NCBI GenBank assembly: GCA_002496395.1
Contig: DAJQ01000032.1
Coordinates: forward strand, 25,833-45,376
Direction of reading: 5' to 3'
DNA: 19,544 nucleotides
Source: Methanocorpusculaceae archaeon UBA456
GTDB taxonomy: Archaea; Halobacteriota; Methanomicrobia; Methanomicrobiales; Methanocorpusculaceae
The notes beneath the pieces were generated by a model. The model was not told the origin of the DNA, ran no database searches, and saw only the letters and a list, made by a program, of their open reading frames with translations. Below, one piece after another: positions 1 through 6,308 of this stretch. Each line of letters begins with the position of its first letter. Positions within the stretch are counted from its first letter, which is position 1. The translations under genes were made by a program, and so were the position numbers.

Positions 1-113
1 GTGGTGTCAAAGAGTGCGGCCTCTTCTCCAAGAGCTCTATCGATCATCTGTTTTATCCCGGCAACCTGGCTTTTTTTAATTGCATGCCGCTTTCGAATCG
101 TGATATCAGCCAT
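1..113 (-). CDS. PUA-domain RNA-binding protein, N-terminal fragment (probable)
   Basis: The start of a minus-strand gene, cut by the left window edge. The ATG is the complement of 111-113 and the frame stays open for 37 codons. The peptide begins MADITIRKRHAIKKSQ and continues with a basic, helical stretch. This resembles the N-terminal pre-PUA (DUF1947) part of archaeal MCT-1/Tma20-like proteins, which bind RNA through a C-terminal PUA domain and are linked to translation. The PUA domain itself would lie outside the window, so the family call is an inference from the N-terminus and from the divergent Lsm-L37e neighbours, a translation/RNA setting. No clear Shine-Dalgarno sequence precedes the ATG. 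It could be another small basic RNA-binding protein. Confidence 0.5.
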   Translation of the reverse strand, partial: MADITIRKRHAIKKSQVAGIKQMIDRALGEEAALFDT

Positions 114-232
114 ATGCGTACTCTTCTGTACTATCTTTCCCTGACACTAAAGGATTTGTGGGTGGTGCGCTATCTTTAAGTCGGACTGAGGCGCACATGT
201 AGTACTCTCCAGGGAGATGCAAAGGGATTTTT

Positions 233-460
233 ATGACCAAACGACCGCTTGATATTCTGGAACAGGTCTTAAACAGGGAACCGGTGTTCATCTCGCTGAA
301 AGGCGGACGTGAAATCCGTGGAATACTTCAGGGATATGATGTCCACATGAACCTCGTCCTTGACCGGGCAGAAGAAGAGACGGATGACGGCGTTGTCAAA
401 CTGGGAACGTTGATCGTCCGTGGTGACAATGTGATCTATATATCCCCTTCAATCGAATAA
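233..460 (+). CDS. Archaeal Sm-like protein (Lsm/SmAP), small nuclear ribonucleoprotein homolog
   Basis: A 75-residue protein with the full Sm fold. Sm1 covers roughly residues 16-50, with the GYDVHMNLVLDRAEE signature, and Sm2 covers roughly 58-72, with the IVRGDNVIYIS signature. Proteins of this family form heptameric rings that bind U-rich RNA and act in RNA processing or as RNA chaperones. The length is normal for archaeal SmAP1. The gene leads a plus-strand run in which L37e starts 14 nt downstream and purF 12 nt after that, so co-transcription is likely. A TATA-like CTTTAAG lies near 174-180, about 55 nt upstream, and a short purine-rich AAGGGA precedes the ATG. Family identification is secure; the RNA partners cannot be inferred. 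Confidence 0.93.
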   Translation: MTKRPLDILEQVLNREPVFISLKGGREIRGILQGYDVHMNLVLDRAEEETDDGVVKLGTLIVRGDNVIYISPSIE

Positions 461-474
461 TTTGGTGATTAATC

Positions 475-657
475 ATGTCGAAAGGAACTCCATCAAAAGG
501 TCTGCGCAACAAGAATTCTCATATTATATGCAGACGGTGCGGTCGTAACTCGTACCATGCCCGCCATAAGATCTGTTCAGCATGTGGATTCGGACGGAGC
601 GCCCGTCTGCGCTCGTATGCCTGGACCAGCAAGAAACCATTGAGAGCAACACATTAA
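475..657 (+). CDS. rpl37e: 50S ribosomal protein L37e
   Basis: A 60-residue, very basic protein beginning MSKGTPSKGLRNK, as L37e does. It carries one zinc-ribbon made of C19-x2-C22 and C34-x2-C37 and ends in the basic tail LRSYAWTSKKPLRATH. L37e is an archaeal/eukaryotic large-subunit protein without a bacterial counterpart and it binds 23S rRNA. Length and cysteine spacing match the family. It sits 14 nt after the Lsm gene, an adjacency seen in many archaea, and 12 nt before purF, which suggests one transcript. A GGTGA within TTTGGTGATTA just upstream of the ATG may serve as the ribosome binding site. Confidence 0.96.
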   Translation: MSKGTPSKGLRNKNSHIICRRCGRNSYHARHKICSACGFGRSARLRSYAWTSKKPLRATH

Positions 658-669
658 GGCTCTTTTATC

Positions 670-2082
670 ATGTGCGGCATCGTCGGCATTGTTGACACAG
701 GCGGGGTCTCATTCCCCCTGTATTATGCCCTCTATGCCCTTCAGCATCGGGGGCAGGAGAGTGCCGGTATCAGCACATATGATGTCGGGACTCTCTATAA
801 ACACAAGGCGCAGGGTCTTCTCTCAGAAGTCTTCAACCGGGACATTCTTGAACAGCTTCCCGGATCGGTTGGGATCGGGCATGTCCGGTATCCGACTACC
901 GGTGAAAACCGGCCGGAGAATACGCAGCCACTGAACTTTTCTCTGAAAGGGCAACATTTCTCTATTGTTCATAACGGCAACCTCGTCAATAACAACGAGC
1001 TTGTCGCCGAATACGAAGAACAGGGTCACATCTTTGCCACATCCACAGATTCAGAAGTGATTGCCGCGATCATCGCGCGTGAACTCACCATCTCCGGATC
1101 GATTATGGATGCAGTCATCCTCTGTATGAGGCAACTGCAGGGGTCATATTCTGTTGTTACCTTGCTTGACGACACTCTCTATGCATTCCGCGATCCCCTC
1201 GGGATCAAGCCGCTCTGTATCGGGAAGACTGATAACGGGTATATCGTTGCATCGGAGAGTGTTGCCATAGATGCTCTTGGTGCGCTCTTCATCCGGGATA
1301 TCCGGCCGGGAGAACTGGTCATAATCAATGCCGAGGGTATCTCGTGCCATCAGATCACCCGATCCAGCAACACAGCATTCTGCCTCTTCGAGTACATCTA
1401 CTTCGCGCGATCAGATTCGGTGATCGACGGGGTACTCGTCTATGATGTCAGGAGACGGATCGGAGAGATGCTCCACCAGGAAGCACCGGTTGATGCCGAT
1501 ATCATCTCGCCTGTTCCGGATTCGGGGACTTCGCTTGCTGTCGGGTACTCCGAGGCATCCGGCATCCCGTTCAAGGAAGGGCTGATCAAGAACCGGTATA
1601 TCGGACGGACCTTCATCATGCCCACCCAGAAGCTGCGTGAGAATGCGGTGCGGATGAAACTGAACCCGGTAAGGGGGCATATCAAAGGAAAATCGGTTGT
1701 GCTTGTCGATGACTCGATCGTCCGGGGAACGACATCCCGCCGCATAATCGAACTTGTGCGGGAGTTTGGTGCCCGTGAGGTTCATTTCAGGGTAGGATCT
1801 CCTCCGGTTACGGCACCCTGTTATCTCGGGGTCGATCTCCCGACGCGGAAGGAGCTGATCGCACATAACAAGGAAACCAACGAGGTCTGCTCCTGTATAT
1901 CCGCAGATTCACTTCATCATATCTCGTTTGAAGCCCTGATCGAGGCCACCGGGATGGATGGGGCAGATTTCTGCACCGGATGCCTTACAGGATGTTATCC
2001 TGTTGATATACCGGGTGAAGTGTCTGCATGCCGCCATGTGGACTTTATCCATGGATCATACCAGACCCGGCTGGATTTCTGA
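670..2082 (+). CDS. purF: Amidophosphoribosyltransferase (glutamine PRPP amidotransferase), Fe-S type
   Basis: A 470-residue enzyme for the first committed step of purine synthesis: PRPP plus glutamine gives 5-phosphoribosylamine. The protein starts MCGIVGIV, so the Ntn glutaminase nucleophile Cys2 is exposed by removal of Met1 and there is no propeptide. The glutaminase domain covers about residues 2-235 and contains GHVRYPTTG and HNGNLVNN. The phosphoribosyltransferase domain follows, with the PRPP loop VVLVDDSIVRGTT at 343-355. Cysteines at 238, 384, 435 and 438 match the spacing of the 4Fe-4S ligands of the Bacillus subtilis enzyme, so this should be the oxygen-sensitive cluster-bearing form. 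The gene ends the Lsm-L37e-purF run. A T8 tract just after the stop is a plausible terminator. Confidence 0.97.
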   Translation: MCGIVGIVDTGGVSFPLYYALYALQHRGQESAGISTYDVGTLYKHKAQGLLSEVFNRDILEQLPGSVGIGHVRYPTTGENRPENTQPLNFSLKGQHFSIVHNGNLVNNNELVAEYEEQGHIFATSTDSEVIAAIIARELTISGSIMDAVILCMRQLQGSYSVVTLLDDTLYAFRDPLGIKPLCIGKTDNGYIVASESVAIDALGALFIRDIRPGELVIINAEGISCHQITRSSNTAFCLFEYIYFARSDSVIDGVLVYDVRRRIGEMLHQEAPVDADIISPVPDSGTSLAVGYSEASGIPFKEGLIKNRYIGRTFIMPTQKLRENAVRMKLNPVRGHIKGKSVVLVDDSIVRGTTSRRIIELVREFGAREVHFRVGSPPVTAPCYLGVDLPTRKELIAHNKETNEVCSCISADSLHHISFEALIEATGMDGADFCTGCLTGCYPVDIPGEVSACRHVDFIHGSYQTRLDF

Positions 2083-2097
2083 TCATTTTTTTTGATC
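2081..2097 (+). terminator. Oligo-T terminator of the Lsm-L37e-purF unit
   Basis: The purF stop is followed directly by a run of eight T (2086-2093), bounded by GATCA on the left and TGATC on the right, so it could also form a very short hairpin. Archaeal RNA polymerase terminates mainly at T-rich tracts, which makes this the best candidate end for the operon. Functional termination is inferred. Confidence 0.5.
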
Positions 2098-2108
2098 GAT
2101 TATCTATC

Positions 2109-2126
2109 GGAGAGGTCTGCCTCTCC
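2109..2126. repeat. Perfect 7-bp inverted repeat (hairpin) between purF and the tRNA
   Basis: GGAGAGG, a four-base loop TCTG, and CCTCTCC form a perfect hairpin, followed on the plus strand by seven A. It lies between the convergent purF gene and tRNA. Read on the minus strand, an oligo-T stretch comes directly after the tRNA and before the hairpin, so the tRNA transcript could end at those T runs and the hairpin could back up termination from either side. The role is inferred. Confidence 0.5.
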
Positions 2127-2146
2127 AAAAAAACCATAAAAACAGA

Positions 2147-2221
2147 TAGCGAGGGATGGATTTGAACCATCGATCTACGGGTTATGAGCCCGTCGGGATC
2201 TCCTGACTACCCCACCTCGCT
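2147..2221 (-). tRNA. Initiator tRNA-Met (anticodon CAU)
   Basis: The 75-nt minus-strand sequence folds into a full cloverleaf. The acceptor stem AGCGAGG pairs with CCTCGCT, followed by discriminator A73, and CCA is not encoded. The anticodon stem ACGGG/CCCGT closes the loop CTCATAA with anticodon CAT, and the T arm is GATGG-TTCAAAT-CCATC. Two features mark it as the initiator: the A1-U72 first pair and three consecutive G-C pairs next to the anticodon loop. No intron is present. A TATA box lies about 28-32 nt upstream. It is the only RNA gene I found in the window. Confidence 0.96.
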
Positions 2222-2246
2222 TCGGAGTATACATATTCTCATTATT

Positions 2247-2258
2247 TCTTTAAATACC
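2247..2258 (-). promoter_or_regulatory. TATA box of the initiator tRNA gene
   Basis: Read on the minus strand this is GGTATTTAAAGA, a good archaeal TATA box. Its centre is about 30 nt upstream of the tRNA 5' end at 2221, the usual distance to the start site, so transcription would begin at or next to the mature 5' end. Confidence 0.65.
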
Positions 2259-2400
2259 TTACCGAAACTCTGCCAAAGAAGGAGGGAGGAAGCGAATGCG
2301 TGAATGTTTCGGGAAAGCTCTCTTTTAATCTGGCAAAATATTGCTTTTAACAGCAGATGGTGATGCGAACCATTATCTGAATTGATAGTGAAGAGATTGT

Positions 2401-2826
2401 ATGGATGATGAACTGGACTATCTCCGTCAGAAACGCGCCCGTGAACGGCTTGCCGAGATCGAAAGGAAGGCGGCACCTGTGTGTGTTGTGCCGGTGAGCG
2501 AGATAACGTTCAATGCCTTCATCACCGAAAACCGGTTTGCAGTTGTCGATTTCTGGGCTGAATGGTGCGGTCCATGCAGGCGGGTTGCGCCGGTCGTCGA
2601 GGCACTCTCCCATGAGATGGCAGGGATGGTTGCTTTTGCGAAATGCAATACCGATGAAGCCCCGCGTATTGCCAGAAAGTTCAATATCACGGCGATACCG
2701 ACGATCATCCTCTATGCAAACGGAAAGATGATCGACCGGGTCACCGGTGCAGTGCCAAAGGAGACGCTCCGTTCGGTGATCGTCCGGGTATTCGGACTCC
2801 CCCCGCCGGGAGCGCAACCGGACTGA
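2401..2826 (+). CDS. Thioredoxin with charged N-terminal extension
   Basis: A 141-residue thioredoxin-fold protein. The active site WCGPC is at residues 55-59 (Cys56 and Cys59) and the cis-proline of TAIPTI is Pro100, so it should be a competent disulfide reductase. The first ~30 residues (MDDELDYLRQKRARERLAEI...) form a charged, probably helical extension not found in classic ~107-residue thioredoxins; it may mediate binding to a partner. There is no signal peptide, so it is cytoplasmic. The helicase gene begins 2-17 nt after its stop, so the two are probably co-transcribed. No strong ribosome binding site is visible; an AT-rich CATTATCT lies about 27 nt upstream of the ATG, so a very short leader is possible. 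The redox targets cannot be told from the sequence. Confidence 0.93.
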   Translation: MDDELDYLRQKRARERLAEIERKAAPVCVVPVSEITFNAFITENRFAVVDFWAEWCGPCRRVAPVVEALSHEMAGMVAFAKCNTDEAPRIARKFNITAIPTIILYANGKMIDRVTGAVPKETLRSVIVRVFGLPPPGAQPD

Positions 2827-2843
2827 GGGTGTGTCCGGTCTTT

Positions 2844-4982
2844 ATGCCGGAGAACCCACCCTCTTCCCCGGAAGGCGCATATTCGCGCCTCCATCCCGGG
2901 ATCCGTGAGATCCTCGCCTCGACACTCCGCTGGGATGATCTCCGATCCGTCCAGGAGGAGGCGCTCTCTCCCGGATATGCCGGTGCTGATCTGATCATCA
3001 TTGCCCCGACTGCCGGTGGCAAGACCGAATCGGCCTTTCTGCCAGCACTTGACGATCTCCTGAAGACGGGGACGCCAGCGATTGGGATCCTTTATATCTC
3101 ACCTCTCAAGGCATTGATCAATGACCAGATCGATCGGATCAGCAGGATGACTGCTCCGCTCAGCCTTGAGGTGCGTGCATGGCATGGTGATATCGGGCGA
3201 TTCGATCGCACCTGGAAGGATGGTGAAGCCCCTCATATCCTTCTCACCACACCCGAATCACTCGAAATACTCCTTGGGGATCCGGTTTATCGATCTGACC
3301 TCATCAATCTCAGATCGGTGATCGTCGATGAAGTGCATGCATTCATGGGTTCAGATCGTGGTGTCCAGCTCGCCTGCCTTCTCGATCGCCTCGATCTCGT
3401 CTCGGGAAGAAAAATTCAGCGGATCGGCCTCTCTGCAACGATCGGAAACCCAAAAGAGCTCCTTGGATGGTTCTCGGGCCGGAACCGAAAACAGCACCTG
3501 GTGGCAATCGATCCCCCCTCGACAGGCAGGCGGTTCTCGTTTACCATTGATCCCGTGGAGGGGGGGCGGATCCGATCGCTTGCGAAGGTTGTTTCTGGAA
3601 AAAAGGCACTCGTCTTTGCCGGAAGCAGGAATGAGGCGGAAAAGCTTCATGCTGGTCTCCTACAACTGAGGTATCCGGTCTATGTCCATCACTCGGCGAT
3701 ATCGCCCGATCTCAGGGGTGATGCAGAGGAGGTGATGCAGGGTGGCGGCCCCGCATGCATCGTCTGCACCAGCACGCTGGAACTTGGGATCGATATCGGG
3801 GGCCTCGATCTCGTGGTACAGTACGGTGCACCGGATTCAATCTCATCATTTCTTCAGCGGCTTGGGAGATCCGGAAGGAGAGGGAAGCCGCCTGAGATGG
3901 CGTTTATCCTCGCTTCAGGTGAAGAGGCGCTGTTTGCCGCAGCGGCAATCGAAGCCGCCCGGCACCATGAGGCAGAACGCCTTCTTCCGCTCCGTTTCCC
4001 CTGCCATGTCTTTCTTCAGCAGCTCTTTGTACTCCTGAGACAGAGGCGTGGCCTTGGGAGGCGTACTCTTGAGAGGGCACTTCTGAACGTTTCTCCCTTT
4101 GATGGGATCTCTGAGGAGGATGCAGATTTTATCCTCGATCACCTGCTTGCCACTGGATATCTGGCGATGGACGGGGATCTCATGGTGATCGGGACAACTG
4201 CCGAGGCCGAACTCTCGCGTTCGCACTGGATTGCTCTCTGCTCGGTGATCTCCGCAGGTGGCGGATACCGGGCAGTGACGCCGGATGGGCAGGCGGTCGG
4301 AACACTTGATCCATCGTTTGTCGAGATTGCAGCAAACGAAGGATTCACCCTTGCCGGACGGAGCTGGCGGGTGATCTCCCGTGATGATACACGGCGGGGG
4401 CTCCTGGTTGTTCAATCCGATCGGCACGGCCCCCGCCCCTTCTGGACGGGTGGCGGGAGGGCAGGGGTATCCCCCCTGCTTGCACACGCGGTGGGAAGAA
4501 TAGCAGCGCGGCGGGGATCAGATCTCCCGCTCCCCGGAGAGATGCAGGAGGCGATATGGGATGAGATCCATTCATGGCCAAAAGAAATCAATCCAGAGGG
4601 GATAGCGGTCGTCTCAGAACCCCTCGTGGAAGGAGCGCTCATCTCGGTCTGGACGTTTCTTGGGGAGCGGCAGAACGCAACCCTTGCCCACCTGATGAGG
4701 TATCTCCTGCCCCCCCGCCGGTCTGTCCGGAGCACGTATGCTGCGGTCACCGTCGAGGTACCTGGTGGTGAGGATGGAGAAACAGAGATCAGGGAAGCTC
4801 TCATGCAATTGAGGAGAATGCCGGAGGAGGAGCTGATCCGGCAGCTCCCCTCACTGCCGCCTGAGACCTGGGCGTTTGGCAGGCTGCTCCCGGATGGGAT
4901 CCGGCAGAGGATGGCGGCGGTGGATATCTATCTGCTGCCGGAGGTGATCGCGGCTGTCAGGGGGAGGTATTCGCCTCTTTGA
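2844..4982 (+). CDS. Lhr-like superfamily 2 ATP-dependent helicase
   Basis: A large SF2 helicase of the Lhr type. Numbered from the ATG at 2844 (712 aa), motif I is APTAGGKT at 54-61, motif II is DEVH at 162-165 and motif III is LSAT at 196-199. Motif V lies within TSTLELGIDIGG, and motif VI is QRLGRSGRRG at 338-347. The roughly 350 residues beyond the RecA pair match in length the winged-helix and Lhr core domains. Family members translocate on single-stranded DNA and unwind DNA or RNA-DNA hybrids, and are linked to repair. A GTG at 2829 would add five residues, but I prefer the ATG because the purine-rich GAGGGTGTG at 2825-2833 can act as its ribosome binding site. It follows thioredoxin closely and converges on the methyltransferase gene with 7 bp between stops. 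Confidence 0.9.
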   Translation: MPENPPSSPEGAYSRLHPGIREILASTLRWDDLRSVQEEALSPGYAGADLIIIAPTAGGKTESAFLPALDDLLKTGTPAIGILYISPLKALINDQIDRISRMTAPLSLEVRAWHGDIGRFDRTWKDGEAPHILLTTPESLEILLGDPVYRSDLINLRSVIVDEVHAFMGSDRGVQLACLLDRLDLVSGRKIQRIGLSATIGNPKELLGWFSGRNRKQHLVAIDPPSTGRRFSFTIDPVEGGRIRSLAKVVSGKKALVFAGSRNEAEKLHAGLLQLRYPVYVHHSAISPDLRGDAEEVMQGGGPACIVCTSTLELGIDIGGLDLVVQYGAPDSISSFLQRLGRSGRRGKPPEMAFILASGEEALFAAAAIEAARHHEAERLLPLRFPCHVFLQQLFVLLRQRRGLGRRTLERALLNVSPFDGISEEDADFILDHLLATGYLAMDGDLMVIGTTAEAELSRSHWIALCSVISAGGGYRAVTPDGQAVGTLDPSFVEIAANEGFTLAGRSWRVISRDDTRRGLLVVQSDRHGPRPFWTGGGRAGVSPLLAHAVGRIAARRGSDLPLPGEMQEAIWDEIHSWPKEINPEGIAVVSEPLVEGALISVWTFLGERQNATLAHLMRYLLPPRRSVRSTYAAVTVEVPGGEDGETEIREALMQLRRMPEEELIRQLPSLPPETWAFGRLLPDGIRQRMAAVDIYLLPEVIAAVRGRYSPL

Positions 4983-4989
4983 AGGCTAT

Positions 4990-5802
4990 CTACTCTTTCT
5001 CTTCCCGTATCCGCTCAAGTGCAATCTCCCGGTATGAAGAATCGATCTCAAAGCCGATGTAGTTGATACCGAGCCGGATACAGGCGATGGCGGTCGATCC
5101 GATCCCCATGAAGGGGTCGAGGACAAGGCGGCATCTCTCTATGCCGTGATCTTTGATACAGAGGGTGGGAAGCCCGATCGGGAAGACCGCCGGGTGCGGC
5201 CGCCTCTCATTGATCGTCTCATACGGAATGAACCAGGTATTGCCCCGGTCCCTGAGATCTGATCCCCCTTTCTTCCATCTCCCGATATTGCTCTTATCCT
5301 GGTATGGGACCCCGATTGCCAGCTTATCAAGCGGAACATCTCCTGTTTTTGTGAAATGGAAGATGAATTCGTGGCAGTCGTTATGGAACCGTTTGCTGTT
5401 GATCGGCTTGTAATGGCCAACCGCGATATCTCCGTTGATATTTGTGTACGATCCCATATCGGGCCTTGGAATCGCGATGGACTTGATCCAGTGGATCATA
5501 TTCTGGAGATAAAACCCCTTCTTCCGGAACTCATTTGCCACATCGATTGGGATCCATGGATCTTTCGGGGTGCCTCCGATATTCAGGAAGAATGATCCGC
5601 ACTCCGAGAGAACGCGGTGAGAGGCTTCCGCCACCTCTCCCATCCACTCCAGGTAATCAGCCCGGTTCATGGTGTCATCATAGGTGGTATAGGCCTTTCC
5701 GATGTTGTATGGCGGTGAGGTGACGATCAGATCGACTGAGCCCTCCTCCATCTCCTCCATACCCTCGATACAGTCTATCTGGTGGATTGTGTTTGGTTTC
5801 AT
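4990..5802 (-). CDS. Site-specific DNA methyltransferase (N4-cytosine or N6-adenine), orphan
   Basis: A 270-residue DNA amino-methyltransferase. The catalytic motif IV TSPPYN is at residues 28-33 and precedes the SAM-binding motif I DPFMGIGST at 229-237, followed by NYIGFEID. That order is the beta class. SPPY catalytic loops occur in both N4-cytosine and N6-adenine enzymes, so the modified base is undecided. No restriction endonuclease or specificity subunit lies nearby, so it appears to be a solitary methylase. Its start codon overlaps the stop of the FKBP isomerase gene (ATGA), which implies translational coupling. The recognition site cannot be read from the protein; the near absence of CTAG and the excess of GATC in the window make both worth testing. 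Confidence 0.9.
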   Translation of the reverse strand: MKPNTIHQIDCIEGMEEMEEGSVDLIVTSPPYNIGKAYTTYDDTMNRADYLEWMGEVAEASHRVLSECGSFFLNIGGTPKDPWIPIDVANEFRKKGFYLQNMIHWIKSIAIPRPDMGSYTNINGDIAVGHYKPINSKRFHNDCHEFIFHFTKTGDVPLDKLAIGVPYQDKSNIGRWKKGGSDLRDRGNTWFIPYETINERRPHPAVFPIGLPTLCIKDHGIERCRLVLDPFMGIGSTAIACIRLGINYIGFEIDSSYREIALERIREEKE

Positions 5803-6257
5803 GGTGTGGGCTCCTGTGGATCCGGGGCAGGAACGATCCGATCAAGCGTGAGGGTATAGTGGATCGTCTCCCCGGCACGGGGGTGGTTTGCATCGATGGT
5901 GATCTTCTTCTCATCGATCGCAAGGATCGAGACAAGCGCATTCTTTCCACCGGGAAGGCCGACCCTGACGAGATCCCCCTCATGTGGATCGCCCTTGAGA
6001 TCAAGCTTTTTGCGTTTCAGCCTGAAGACAAGCCGCTTATTGTACTTCCCGTACGCCTTCTCCGGGGGTAGGGTGATTATTCTGCTCTCGCCTTCAGCCA
6101 TTTCCCTGAGTGCTTCATCAAAGGCGGGATTGATGGTACCTGCGCCAAGTAATGCTTCAACGGGCTTATCTGCCTCAGATTCCTCAATAACGGTGCCGTC
6201 ATCCAGCCGTGCGATGAAATGAACAAAGGCCGTGTCACCGGTTCGTGGATGTCTCAT
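5799..6257 (-). CDS. FKBP-type peptidyl-prolyl cis-trans isomerase, SlyD-like
   Basis: A 152-residue FKBP of the SlyD/archaeal FKBP26 type. The FKBP half-domain (residues ~5-70: TGDTAFVHFIARLDDGTVIEES, then GAGTINPAFDEALREMAEGE) is followed by an insert-in-flap chaperone domain (~75-125). The insert ends in DANHPRAGETI at 122-132, the hallmark of this family, and the last FKBP strand follows. It catalyses prolyl isomerisation and chaperones folding in the cytoplasm. There is no His-rich metal-binding tail as in E. coli SlyD; the C-terminus is Pro/Glu-rich. It lies 51 nt downstream of the RND exporter gene and overlaps the methyltransferase start by 4 nt. Confidence 0.93.
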   Translation of the reverse strand: MRHPRTGDTAFVHFIARLDDGTVIEESEADKPVEALLGAGTINPAFDEALREMAEGESRIITLPPEKAYGKYNKRLVFRLKRKKLDLKGDPHEGDLVRVGLPGGKNALVSILAIDEKKITIDANHPRAGETIHYTLTLDRIVPAPDPQEPTP

Positions 6258-6308
6258 TCTGATGTACCTGTTATCCGGGAGATCTGAAAAAGAGGGGGGT
6301 TGTGGGGA

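Noticed and set aside
1411..1866. A 151-codon open frame antisense to purF
   Set aside because: It overlaps the PRPP-binding domain of purF, and its length reflects the GC-rich codon bias of the real gene.
233..2082. The Lsm-L37e-purF order as a novel association
   Set aside because: Lsm followed by L37e is a familiar archaeal adjacency, and purF nearby is not surprising in a housekeeping operon.
3915..4487. A 190-codon open frame antisense to the helicase gene
   Set aside because: The helicase reading frame is well supported across the whole stretch; the antisense product is low-complexity and matches no family I know.
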